Origin: Dipteris shenzhenensis
Taxonomy: Eukaryota; Polypodiophyta; Polypodiopsida; Gleicheniales
Assembly (NCBI GenBank): GCA_047967505.1
Contig: CM106540.1
Length of the DNA stretch: 64,000 nt
Strand: one strand, 5' to 3'
A model generated the notes under the pieces. That model saw only the letters and a program-made list of their open reading frames with translations, ran no database searches and was not told the origin of the DNA. Each line of letters begins with the position of its first letter. Within the stretch, counting starts at the first letter, position 1. Shown here piece after piece: positions 35,247 through 45,663 of the stretch. The translations under genes were made by a program, and so were the position numbers.

Positions 35247-35598
35247 TGTTGAGATATCGAGCTCCACTCATGATATGCTAGGGTGACCGTTGTGCATTTA
35301 TGTCACCGACTTGTTAGCTGCAGATGCGGTTGGTACACCGCCCACAAATAATAGCTGGATGACAGCTATCCTTATCTACACTAGTTTGTGGCTCAGTTAG
35401 TATGCCACCTTAGTTAGTTGAGTTTGGTTTGAGACCCACATATAGGGTTCTTCTATTTCTTTGTACTAGAGTTCTTTTGGCTTACACAACTAAGAAGAGG
35501 AAAACTGTTTTCAGCCTCCACCTGTGTGTGTAGTCCCCTTTTGTGTATGTGAGAAAGCCGCAAGTAAGAGTCCTTCCCTCTCTCCCACTATCTTCACA
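35247..35598 (+). repeat. 5' LTR of copia-2
   Basis: TG...CA ends (TGTTGAGATATCG to CTTCACA). The pair of LTRs ends identically and matches in length. Confidence 0.97.
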
Positions 35599-35611
35599 TG
35601 GTATCAGATCC
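35599..35611 (+). other. Primer-binding site of copia-2
   Basis: TGGTATCAGATCC follows the LTR directly; one base differs from the usual TGGTATCAGAGC, which may weaken tRNA pairing. Confidence 0.85.
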
Positions 35612-36141
35612 TTGTTCGTGGTAAGGAGCTCAAGAAAGCAAACCAAGTTCGCGGTGTCCTGGTAAGAGGACCAGTGTTGCTTTCCTTTTTCGAGTTTGGG
35701 AGCAAATCTCTACAGGTAGCATAGCCAGAAGTGCAAGAGTGCACTGTCTCAAATTGAGACACCCTTCGCGGTGTGGCGAGAGGGCAGTATATGCTGCGGG
35801 TAAGGACGAAGCCCAGGGTAACTTTATTTTTTTGATTCAAGGCCATTTCGGGGCCCGTTTTGGAGGCAGAAGTTCTTCGCAGGCACTCAAAAAAAGGCCC
35901 TGTTTTTGCCGTGCGACCACTGCTCGGCTGGTCGATGAAAAGTTACCGCAGAAATTGCATCGTATGCCTGTGTGCAGAGATATTGGGAGTTGTAGAATCA
36001 TGCTTGTTGCCTGTTGATGCAAAATCATCACTAGGAAGTGACTGTGTGGTCAAATACCACTTTCGTCAGTCTTGCAAATCTGCCCGTGTGAGGCAAAAGC
36101 TGTGTTTTTCGCAGTGACAGAATATTTTGCAGTGTTTTGTA

Positions 36142-37140
36142 ATGGCATCTGATTCTCTTTCACAGATTGTCACAGAAAAGCTTGACAAGAACAACTTCCA
36201 AGCATGGAAGTTTAGAATGACGAATTTCCTTATGGGAAAAGGCTATTGGGAGTTCATTACAGGAAATGAAGAAGAACTAATTCTTCCTAATGTTCCCAAT
36301 CAATAGGAAATGCAGGCATTTAAAGGATGGCATGAGAGAGCCAGAAAAGTTATGTACTGGCTGTCTATCAGTATTTCGGATTCTATGATTGTGCATATTC
36401 AGGATGCAAGTACGCCAAAGGAGGCATGGGATACTTTGGCAAAAATTTACAGCACAAATACGCAAGCCAGGAAAATGCAGCTCAAATAGGAGTTGCACAA
36501 TGTGCAGAGAGAAAATTTGAGCATAAATGACTACCACATGAAGTGAAGAAAATTGCAGATGCACTTGCTTCCATTGGGTCCCAGTGGAAGATGATGATCT
36601 AGTTTCTGTGACCTTGAATGGTCTAGGAAAGGATTATGCACAGTTCCGGACATCCATTGCTGTCCGTGAAAAATTTCCTGATTTTGAAGAGTTGTTTGCT
36701 CTTCTAATTTCTGAAGAGCAGAGAAATGGGGGTGCATCTTCTTCAGGAGGAACTTCAAAAGAAACTGTCTTCTACTCAAATGCTGGAAGAGGTAGAGGCA
36801 GAGGTAGAGGAGGCCGATCTGCTGGCCCCGTGGTAGAAATCAGAATATGCAGCAAACTCAAGAAAACCAGTCCTATGGAGGAGGACGTGGTAACTCTAGA
36901 GGTAGGGGGAGCCAAAGAGGCTGTGGTGGATGGCAGAGAGGCCAAAATGCAAACAGCAATGTTGAATGCTACTACTGTGGTAAAATGGATCATATGGCTA
37001 AGGACTGCTACAAAAAGCAGAATGACATTATGAATGGAAAATTGCAGCAAGGCAATTATGCATCTTCTAGTAGACAGGGTGATGATAGAAATGAGCATCT
37101 ATTTATAGTGCAGCACATGACCAATTCTGTGACAAGTATA
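36142..37140 (+). pseudogene. copia-2 gag
   Basis: Starts at ATG 36142 (MASDSLSQIVTEKLDKNNF), typical of copia gag, followed by WKFRMTNFLMGKGYW, a TAG near 36304, AWDTLAKIYS, another TAG near 36488 and a frameshift near 36545. The frame 36584-37033 carries VTLNGLGKDYAQFRTSI and an Arg/Gly-rich tract; the zinc knuckle CYYCGKMDHMAKDC is at 36967-37008 in the frame 36847-37446. It forms the capsid and binds RNA in intact relatives; here it has at least two stops and frameshifts. Confidence 0.92.
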
Positions 37141-40100
37141 GAAGAACAAAATGATGTGTGGTATGTTGACTCAGGTGCGTCAAACCACATGACAGGTCAT
37201 GCAGATGGATGCAGGATGCAAGGAAAATGGAAAAACCAAGATTTGTGGAGACTGGTGATGATACTACACATCCTATTGTGCAGATTGGTAAAATTTCTTT
37301 GTCTATGCAGGATGGGAAAAAGAAATACCTGTCTGATTTATTTCATGTCCCGAACATCACCAAGAACCTGGTTTCTATTGGTAAAATGGTTGAGCAGGGC
37401 TTGCAGGTTAGATGTAATCCTCATGGATGCTTTGTTGAGGATATGAAAAATAACGGTCGCTTGATAGCAAAAGGAAAGAAGAAGGGCAGGATGTTTACGT
37501 TGGATGCAGACATGCCTGAATTGAGTGCAGCGATGTTTGCACATGGGACTGGTGTAGTTGTAGATATTAATATCTGGCATAAACGCATTGGTCATGTTAA
37601 TATACAGTGACTTAAATCAATGCAAGTCCAAAATATTATTGCAGGATTGCCTTAATTCAAGGTTGCAGAAATGCATAAGGTTTGTGAAGCCTGTCAATTT
37701 GGAAAACATGCAAGGAAACCATTTCCTAGGCATGTTCAAGAGAGTAAAAAGCCATTGGAATTAATCCACTCTGATGTGTGGACTACTAAAGCTGCATCTA
37801 TTGGAGGCTGTCACTATTTTGTCACTTTTATTGATGACTTCAACAGAAAAGTTTGGGTGTATTTTATGAAAAAGAAAAGTGAAGTGTTTGGGCACTTCAA
37901 AGCTTTTAAAGCTATGGTTGAAAAAGAAACAAGCCTGCATATAAAATGCCTAAGGTCAAATGGAGGGGGAGAGTACCTCTCAAATGAGTTTGTAAGGTTC
38001 CTGCAGGAGCATGGCATAAAGCAGCAATATTCATGTAGTCATACCCCACAGCAAAATGGACTTGCAGAAAGGAAAAATAGGCATATTGGAGAGGTATCTC
38101 GGGCCATGCTAAATAAAAAAGATCTACCAGATTATTATTGGGCTGAAGCAGTTGCTACAGCAGTTTACATAATGAACAGGACTCACATTGTAGCGATACA
38201 TGGCATGACGCCAGAGGAGATGTATACTGGTAGGAAACCAGACATTTCTCATTTGAAAATTTTTGGTTGCATTGCCTATGTTCATGTGCCAGATGAGTTG
38301 AGGTCCAAGTTGGATCCAAAAGCTGAGAAGTGCGTCTTTATTGGTTATTCTCTACAGCAGAAAGGGTATGCTATAACCCTTCTACTCGTGAGTTTATAGT
38401 GAGCAGAGATGTTGTTTTTGATGAGATGAGCAGCTGGTATAAACTAGTAAATGTGATGATTGATGTAGATGCACAAAATGGTAATGCTGCACAGAATTCA
38501 ATGCAGCTGTCACAAAATATCAGTGGACCTACAGTGTCCTCTAGTAGTGGTTCACATACTTCGCCATGGACAAGTAGATTGAGATCAGGAGAATCTCCTC
38601 AAAGCAATGTAGATAGTGGTTCGTAGGTATCACGAAAAGGAAAAGAGAAGGTAGATCAGTCGATGTTTGATGTGAATGCAGGTCACTCTTATGTGGATGG
38701 TGAAACCAGTGGCTTAGAACAGAGCATTGATGATGAGTTGGGTATTCCTTATGTTGTTACACCTAGAGTAAGGAAGACTAGGGATGTTTTGAGAGCACTC
38801 GGAAGTGAGCCTATTTTGCACAGGTCTACCAGAGCTAGGTATCCTGTGGATAGGCTGAAATATGATGGATTTACAGCCATTCACTATGCCTATATGGTCA
38901 AAGTGATAGAGGAACCTAAACCCACTTCTTTTGAGCAAGCCATGGGAAATGAAAAATGGGAGAAAGCCATGGATGAAGAAATGGATGCCTTGGAAGCAAA
39001 TGCTACATGGGAATTGGTGCCTTTGCCTAAAGACAAGAATGCAATTGGCTATAAGTGGGTTTATAAGATCAAGCACAATGCAGATAGTTCTGTGAACAGA
39101 TACAAGGCAAGACTAGTTGTCAAGGGGTATGCACAGACATACGGCATTGATTATGAAGAAACATTCAGTCCGGTTGCAAGGATGGCAACTCTAAGAGCAG
39201 TCATTGCTATGGCTGCATCAAAGGGATGGTCTTTACATTAGATGGATGTAAAGAATGCCTTCTTGCATGGTGATTTGCAAGAAGAGGTTTTTATGGGACA
39301 GCCACCAGGTTATGTTCATGCTATTCATCCTGAGTTTGTTTGCAAGTTGAAGAAAGCCTTGTATGGCTTGAAGCAAGCACCTAGAGCATGGTCTGACAAG
39401 ATAGGACAGTATCTTGTCACTATTGGCTTTCAGATCTCCAAGGCAGATTTCTCACTCTATGTGAGAAAAACAGAGAAAGGTATTATGCTGCTTGTCATTT
39501 ATGTTGATGATTTGATCATCAGAGGTAATAGTGATGAAGATGTCCTTCATGTGAAAATGCTATTAAAGCAGAAGTTTGAGATGAAGGATTTCGGAGAGCT
39601 GTGTTATTTCTTGGGCATTGAGGTGATTAGATCACCAAGTGGGATACAGCTCTTGCAGAGGCAGTATGGATTGGACATGCTATCCAAATATGGGATGACA
39701 GGCTGTAAGCCTATTTCAGTTCCTTTCGAGCAGAATGTGAAGTTGAGCACAGATGCAGGTGAGCTTATGGAAGACCCTACTATGTACAGACGCATAGTAG
39801 GAAGTCTGATTTATATGACTATTACCAGGCCAGATTTAAGCTATGCTATTGGATTGGTAAGTCAGTTTATGCAGGCTCCAAGGAAACCACATTTGGATGC
39901 GGCTGGACGCATACTCAGGTATGTGAAGTCCACATTGCAGTATGGACTATTTTTTGAGGCTGGGGTTCAGATACAATTGCATGGATACATTGATGCTGAT
40001 TGGGCTGGTAGTACTTTTGATAGACGATCTACCAGTGGATATGTGTTCTCTTTTGGGAGTGCTGCAGTCACCTGGAGCAGTAAGAAATAGCCTACAGTTG

Positions 40101-40371
40101 CCTTGTCGAGATAGAGGCTGAGTACAGGGGTACAGCAATGGCTGCATGTGAGGTAGCTTGGTTGCATAAGCTACTTTATGATATGCATCAGCAGATGGGC
40201 CAGTTGTCATTTACTGTGACAACATGAGCAGTATACACTTGGCAAATAACCCAGTCTATCATGCTAGAACAAAGCACATTGAGGTGCATTATCACTATGT
40301 GTGGGAGAAGGTTTTACTAGGTCTTATTGATCTAGTTTATGTCAACACAGAGGATCAGGTCGCTGGGGGAG
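37141..40371 (+). pseudogene. copia-2 pol: protease, integrase, reverse transcriptase, RNase H
   Basis: The protease has intact DSGAS at 37168-37182. Integrase: WHKRIGHV, CEACQFGKH, IHSDVW with the first Asp (37773-37775), LRSNGGGEY in which the second catalytic Asp is Asn (37959-37961), and the LAERKN Glu near 38060. RT: NKNAIGYKWVYKIK, a TAG at 39239-39241, [10 protein letters not shown] (motif A intact), [14 protein letters not shown] and YVDDL at 39500-39511. RNase H: IDADWAG and RRSTSGYVF, then stops near 40088 and 40111. Other stops are near 37608, 37653 and 38623. Two long frames remain open (37671-38399 and 39242-40090). Only catalytically dead enzymes could be made. Confidence 0.95.
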
Positions 40372-40723
40372 TGTTGAGATATCGAGCTCCACTCGTGATA
40401 TGCCAGGGTGACCGTTGTGCATTTATGTCACCGACTTGTTAGCTGCAGATGTGGTTGGTACACCGCCCATGAATAATAGCTGGATGACAGCTATCCTTAT
40501 CTACACTAGTTTGTGGCTCAGTTAGTATGCCACCTTAGTTAGTTGAGTTTGGTTTGAGACCCACATATAGGGTTCTTCTATTTCTTTGTACTAGAGTTCT
40601 TTTGGCTTACACAACTAAGAAGAGGAAAACTGTTTTCAGCCTCCACCTATGTGTGTATTCCCCTTTTGTGTATGTGAGAAAGCCGCAAGTGAGACTCCTT
40701 CCCTCTCTCCCACTATCTTCACA
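40372..40723 (+). repeat. 3' LTR of copia-2
   Basis: Same length as the 5' LTR, about 97% identical by eye, followed by the target duplication TACAG. Confidence 0.97.
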
Positions 40724-40728
40724 TACAG

Positions 40729-40862
40729 CAAACCAATGTTGATGCTCAGATGCTAACATATGAGTATGACCTGATGTGTTATCACTTGGTTGAGGAGCAT
40801 TATTAAAATCTCCACAAATAAATGCATGTTGTTTCCAGGGTAACTTTACACATGTGCACGCG
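40729..40862 (-). pseudogene. LINE-5 (5' part): endonuclease fragment beyond copia-2
   Basis: The minus strand encodes FICGDFNNAP and HMLASEHQHWF (about 40730-40830), which precede the endonuclease end at 35240 in normal order. This shows copia-2 was inserted into the LINE-5 endonuclease. The 5' part of LINE-5 ends near a T-run at about 40867. Confidence 0.8.
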
Positions 40863-40863
40863 C

Positions 40864-41040
40864 ACTTTTTTTTGTGTGGAATCTTTGAGTCATTATATTA
40901 CAAAGAAGCTATCCTAGGAAGGGAGAGCTATAATACATCAAGAGAATATCTCACTGTAGGACAGATATACATCATGATCAAAGACACGAGATTGCAAGCA
41001 ATCAAAAAGCGATTGTTGCAAAGAGTGTCTGAAGAAAGAG
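40864..41040 (-). mobile_element. 3' end of a truncated LINE-5-family copy
   Basis: A T-run at 40867-40874 followed by sequence similar to the LINE-5 3' end at about 31940-32060 (shared taggacagatatacatcatgat and gcgattgttgcaaagag words). A 5'-truncated minus-strand insertion. Confidence 0.6.
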
Positions 41041-41049
41041 AAAGTGGAA

Positions 41050-42000
41050 AAAACACACATGTATATATTTACAAGGAAAGGGATCCCATGAACCTAAAAA
41101 ACTACAAGACCATTATGATTGGGCATGTCATGTCCAAGATTTATGCATCAGTGCTCGCCACCATAGGGTAGTTGGTTGCAGATATCTCTAGGTTAGCATG
41201 TATGGGCCCAAGTGGAGAGGCTCTATGTTCTCTTATTGTCACAAATGATCCACACTAAGCTGCTATTCCCACGTCAGATCGTTCTAGTTGAGTTTGGGGC
41301 ACCTCCACTATAGCCTGACATAGCATTCCAGGTGATCGCATGCCTCTATCGAGTCAAGTATTATGGTTCCTTGACCTTTGGCTAATGCAAGTTACCATGG
41401 CTAGTCCTATCTTTATCCATGACTTTAGTAGTTGAGGGTGGTTAGAGGTGTTGGTACGCATGTACACATAGATGGTTTGAGAGTATGGGCTCCATATGGA
41501 TAGTATACCAAGTATAGCCTTGAGATACCTTATGTTCTTCTCCCTTACCACAAGAGCATCTCTTATAGCTACACATTCAGGCCCTGGTTACCTCCTGGCA
41601 AGCTTGTGAAGCTCAGCTTCTATAGAGATCATTGCTTACAGATATCAAAGGAGGGCTTCATTGACCCACCAAGCTATACACGATCCACCTCCCCCATTCT
41701 TTGAGGATATTGATCGAGCAGTTTCATCTTTCATCACACCGACTATGCCTAGCTAAGGGCATACCTAGAGAGGGTCACATTTCAACTATGTGATCTACAA
41801 GAGATTGAGCTAGAGGAGCATTTTTCTTTCAGATGCCCTATGTGGTATAAGATCTAAGGTCATCATTGTCCCTTCTAGGATGGTTCGGACCCCTCTCCAA
41901 CCTCTTGTCTCACTTCAAACTAGGAAAGTTTGGTGAGTTTTGTTTGTGAGGCTATATGACACAGATGCCACTTGTTTGTCTCAAGGCATATAGACAAGAT
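41050..42000 (+). pseudogene. Degenerate LINE-like element with EEHF/RCP zinc-like motif
   Basis: The frame to 41171 has RDPMNLKNYKTIMIGHVMSKIYASVL, an RT-finger-like motif. A segment at about 41565-41690 (YTFRPWLPPGKLVKL, FYRDHCLQISKEGFI) aligns with 42790-42900 of the next element, and ELEEHFSFRCPMWYKI (about 41800-41860) aligns with TEEHFVCRCPLYYEI there. The RT palm between them is missing. Frames change several times. It is a decayed sibling of the ORF at 42616-43596. Confidence 0.6.
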
Positions 42001-42577
42001 CACGGTGCTCAAAGTTTGAGTTTTTTGAGTCAAATAGCCATGATCAAGCCATAGTGTAAATTCCATCAGAGTGTGATATTGTGTTTTTTCAGTCGAATAG
42101 CACATACCAATAGGCCCCAATGAGAAAACATAGTCGAGGCTTAGAGCAAGAAATACAACAAACATGTCAATGTGCCGATGCAAAAATCAGGCTGAGGTAC
42201 CTTTCCTCCATGCTCACTAGACTAGAGTCACAACCGACGAGTGTGACAATGGTACTTGTCCAAGACAACTCACAATCGATGACACATATTGATCGTCTCT
42301 AATGCTCTCTTATGGGTTTTATGCCACCGTAGCCTCATACGTCACCGAGACCTCACATGGGCTTGACTCCTCAATCAACACTTAGAGAACCACCACAGTA
42401 ATGCCACATCACAACTTCCATCTTCTCCATGGAGGTAAACGTTTTTTACAAGTTTTTCTATATTTATGTTGCACTTTTCTTAGGTGTAGATGCCCGCTTA
42501 GAGGCTCTACCCATTCAACTCATTGTATATGGGTTTTTCAATCTCATAGACCCTTTATTCTTTCGAAGACTTTTGAT

Positions 42578-42580
<3 letters not shown>

Positions 42581-42613
<33 letters not shown>
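42581..42613 (+). repeat. (CT)n microsatellite
   Basis: About 16 perfect CT units, immediately upstream of the 326-codon ORF; it marks where the homology to the element stops on the 5' side. Confidence 0.95.
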
Positions 42614-42615
<2 letters not shown>

Positions 42616-43596
42616 ATGTTAGTGGAGAGAGGTCATACTTTTTGTTGGTACCACACACTCTCCACATGGCTCACCTCGTTGGGCTTGGATATGGATAGGC
42701 TGCCACCATTTCGATACAGCATAGACGCCCCTCGCCTCCCTCTCACTCGACATGAGGTCAGTCAGGTTATCAGGGCAGATTTGTTGCAGCTGCACACGTT
42801 TCGCACTTGGGTTCATCCCACGGAGCTTCCTACGAAGATGGCCACATATCGTGACCATTTTCTCAAGATTTCAGAGGATGGCTTCATCATATCCCCAGGA
42901 TATATCGGCATTCATATGTCGCACTCACTCAGGATTGCCTTGGGCCAGCTCAGGGTATCTTCCCATAGATTAGACGTTGAGGCCGGCAGGATGCGTCGTA
43001 TAGCTACCGGACATAGACCCAGGCGAGAGACTAGGATATGCCCTTGTTGCACTATGGGGGAGGTGGAGACTGAGGAGCACTTTGTTTGTAGATGCCCTTT
43101 ATATTATGAGATCTGTGGCAGATTTCACTGTTTATTTGGGCACGGATTTGGACCTCTCTCTCGGATTATGGAGTATGAGTATCAGTATTGCTTAGCGTTG
43201 TTCATCAGGGAGATCACCAGATACAGAGAGAGATTCCTCAGAGAGCACCATCGCATCCCTGCCAGAGACCTGGTTATTCATGAGGAGCAGGACGAGGCGC
43301 AGGACCATGAGCACAGAGATAGCCCATCTTGCCAGAGAGCACCGATGGTTCCACCCCGAGGATGTACATATGACATGATCCGGCAGCACCACAGGATGAT
43401 CTTACACAGAGGCCGTACCCGTCGCTTTATTTCTAGACGACGGAGGATGATGGCAGATTTTCGAAGGAGATTGCTCCATGGAGACTTGGCACCGCCAGCA
43501 GCCCACTTGACACTTGCCCAGATCTTCACACTCATGGCAGGAGGCATGGTCGATGGCCATGACTTCCATCATTTCTTTAAATCACAGACCCCTTAG
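42616..43596 (+). CDS. 326-codon ORF: C-terminal domain of a LINE-like element
   Basis: An uninterrupted frame ending in TAG, the longest clean complex ORF in the repeat-rich part of the window. Residues 55-115 match the sibling copy (LHTFRTWVHPTEL, YRDHFLKISEDGFI). Near residue 140 there is CPCCTMGEVETEEHFVCRCPLYYEICGRF, a Cys/His pattern like the zinc-binding tail of many LINE reverse transcriptases. The rest is Arg/His-rich (RTRRFISRRRRMMADF) and suited to nucleic-acid binding. Its own RT is absent upstream, replaced by (CT)n, so it is probably a 5'-truncated copy whose ORF happens to stay open. The Met at 42616 may not be a real start. AATAAA at 43814-43819 may end the element. Confidence 0.6.
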   Translation: MLVERGHTFCWYHTLSTWLTSLGLDMDRLPPFRYSIDAPRLPLTRHEVSQVIRADLLQLHTFRTWVHPTELPTKMATYRDHFLKISEDGFIISPGYIGIHMSHSLRIALGQLRVSSHRLDVEAGRMRRIATGHRPRRETRICPCCTMGEVETEEHFVCRCPLYYEICGRFHCLFGHGFGPLSRIMEYEYQYCLALFIREITRYRERFLREHHRIPARDLVIHEEQDEAQDHEHRDSPSCQRAPMVPPRGCTYDMIRQHHRMILHRGRTRRFISRRRRMMADFRRRLLHGDLAPPAAHLTLAQIFTLMAGGMVDGHDFHHFFKSQTP

Positions 43597-43830
43597 GGAA
43601 GACGATGTTCCTCATATTTCATATTTTACATTTTGTATCTAGGCATTTTTGGTACTCTATTTCATTTCATTTTGTATCTAGGCTTTTGTAGCCATTTTTG
43701 GCATCTTAGCTGTATTACGATGAGGCCACCTAGTTGGCACATCGTTGATGATGTATTTTCCTTTCGGATGATTTTGTGTCCCGTAGGCCATGTATGGCCT
43801 TCCGTGGACCTTTAATAAAATTTCTTTCTT
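43597..43830 (+). other. 3' UTR of the LINE-like element
   Basis: T-rich sequence with a duplicated cattttgtatctaggc motif and AATAAA at 43814-43819, ending just before the DDE-like pseudogene. Confidence 0.5.
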
Positions 43831-45346
43831 TCTTATGGGGAAGGAGACACCACGTGTTGTATTCATTGACAGTTTTCAAGGGAAGCTGTATCGCTACATA
43901 TGCCACTCGCACACTGTGAAGTGGGAGGATCATCAGTTCCGTACATGTTTAAGGACATTTCCTATAGGGGTGGTTGTCTCAATGGTGGACTTTGCAGAGA
44001 ATTATACCTTTGCACCACACCATGAGATCCAATCGAAGTATTATTTCTTGGAACAGGTGACGTGTGATTGAGTTATTGGTTTTTTTATGGCCTCATTATA
44101 TTGAATTATTTCAATAGTCATATTTTTTTTCAATGCCATATTGTAGGTTGCTATATTTGTGCACATTAGCTATTGTCATGCACAGGCTTATGTGGATGGC
44201 ATTGATAGCACCATGGACTCACGTGTCATTGTGCGAGAGTATCACTTCTACATTAGTGATGATCGATCGCGTGATGCCCATTTTGTGCAGCATTGCTTCA
44301 CTTTGCATGATAGTTTCTTGAGGGATCATGGTGTCACATGGCAGCAGCACTAGATCTGGTCAGATGATTGTGGTGGTCAGTTCAAATCTGCTAGACAGTT
44401 TTATTGGTTCCACAGATGGCACCGTGAGACAAGCATTTCGATCACATGGAGCTACTTCAAGATAAGGAACAGTAAGGGAGAGCACGATGGTACAGGTGCT
44501 TGCATGAAGCATGCTTTGCGTCGATACCAGTTGCGTCACATTGCCGATCGCTTCAAGGATGCACATGATGTGGTGCGGTGGTGTAGCCAGCACTTATCCA
44601 CTAGTGCTATGTCCTCCTTTTAGTCATGTGACGATAGGGTGGTGAGTTGGTATTTTTGGTGCGTGGACATTGGGAGTCTTGATCAGTCTAGGTCTTTTGA
44701 TTGTCATTTAGTATCTGGCACTCTTGATTTCCATTCCATCAGGAGCATAGGTGAGTCTCACCCCGTGATCTTTTGTCGATGGTTTGCATGTTTTTGCTCC
44801 GCATGCATTGATGATGATTGGGGAGGGTGCTCCATGATACCATGGGCCGATCCATGGGCACAGCGAGTGCTTTCTCACTTCCAGCCTTGGGAGGAGGTAC
44901 ATGATGAATAGGATGCGGGATTCAGTTCCTCTAGAGATTATGACCAGCTTACAGATATTTTGTGTATTGGTGATATCTTCGTGGTCATTGCTTCGGAGGG
45001 CAATGAGGAGGGTGTGGATTATTACTTGTTGCGATGCTCTATGGTGAACAGTGTGCTGAATGAGGATACAATGGATGGGCATGGGATGCACTTCACTACT
45101 AATAGCATGATCGTATGTGGCCACTATTTTCAGCAGATACAGAGGCGTGGTCACTATATTGAGTTCCAAGAATACATGGCAGATCATGAGGCATACAGGT
45201 ATTCTCATCTTGTTGTTGCAATCAAGATTACTTTGAGTCGTGTTCGCACTCGCAAGGCAACGTCCACTCCACGATGGTGCCTTGCAGTGGAGGATCACAA
45301 GAGCATACTTGCAACTATTGGCATGAGAGTCGATCCTGAGGAGTAG
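43831..45346 (+). pseudogene. DDE-like transposase-related gene with intron, three stops
   Basis: Exon to 44056, a 90-bp GT-AG intron (44057-44146), then exon to the stop at 45344-45346. Splicing joins YYFLEQ to VAIFVHISY in frame. Conserved-looking blocks: VSMVDFAENYTF (Asp 43988-43990), EIQSKYY, WSDDCGGQFK (Asp 44363-44365), WSYFKIRNSKGEHDGTGAC (Glu 44480-44482) and a Cys cluster FACFCSACIDDDWGGC (about 44780-44835). Spacing is roughly D-95-D-39-E, fitting an RNase H-fold transposase. I associate similar proteins with fern and lycophyte annotations but know no established name. Stops at 44351, near 44620 and near 44908 inactivate it. The N-terminal part is missing here; a relative is at 57739-58790. 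That these residues are catalytic is inference. Confidence 0.6.
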
Positions 45347-45663
45347 CACATTACATATCATAGTTTTGGGATCGTCAGTTGATCAGATAGATTTTTTTTG
45401 GGTATCACTAGTTGATTACATATTTTTGTATTCGATATGTATAGGATCACTGTGTGACCATACCATTGTAATTTTCATAGACTCATATTTTGTATTTCAC
45501 TATGATGGTTTTATACACATTCATACACATCATTGTATTAGATTTTATTTTATACATGATGGCCGTTGTCTTCTCAATGGGATTTGTTGTTTTTGTAAAA
45601 CAAAAAATTGTTTATTAGTAGTAATGTTGTAATTGTATTTTGTGCTTTAGGACATTTTAAAAA

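Larger units (their letters stand above)
35247..40723 (+). mobile_element. copia-2: full-length Ty1/copia retrotransposon
   Basis: Complete 5477-bp element with 352-bp LTRs at 35247-35598 and 40372-40723, flanked by the target duplication TACAG (35242-35246 and 40724-40728). The two LTRs differ at about nine positions by eye, mostly transitions, so the insertion is not very recent. The primer site begins at 35599 and a G-rich polypurine tract (about 40364-40371) precedes the 3' LTR. It lies antisense to LINE-5. Coding parts are listed separately. Confidence 0.97.

Noticed and set aside
35739-36117. 92- and 85-codon frames between the copia-2 LTR and gag
   Set aside because: They lie in the untranslated leader, overlap each other in different frames and show no domains.
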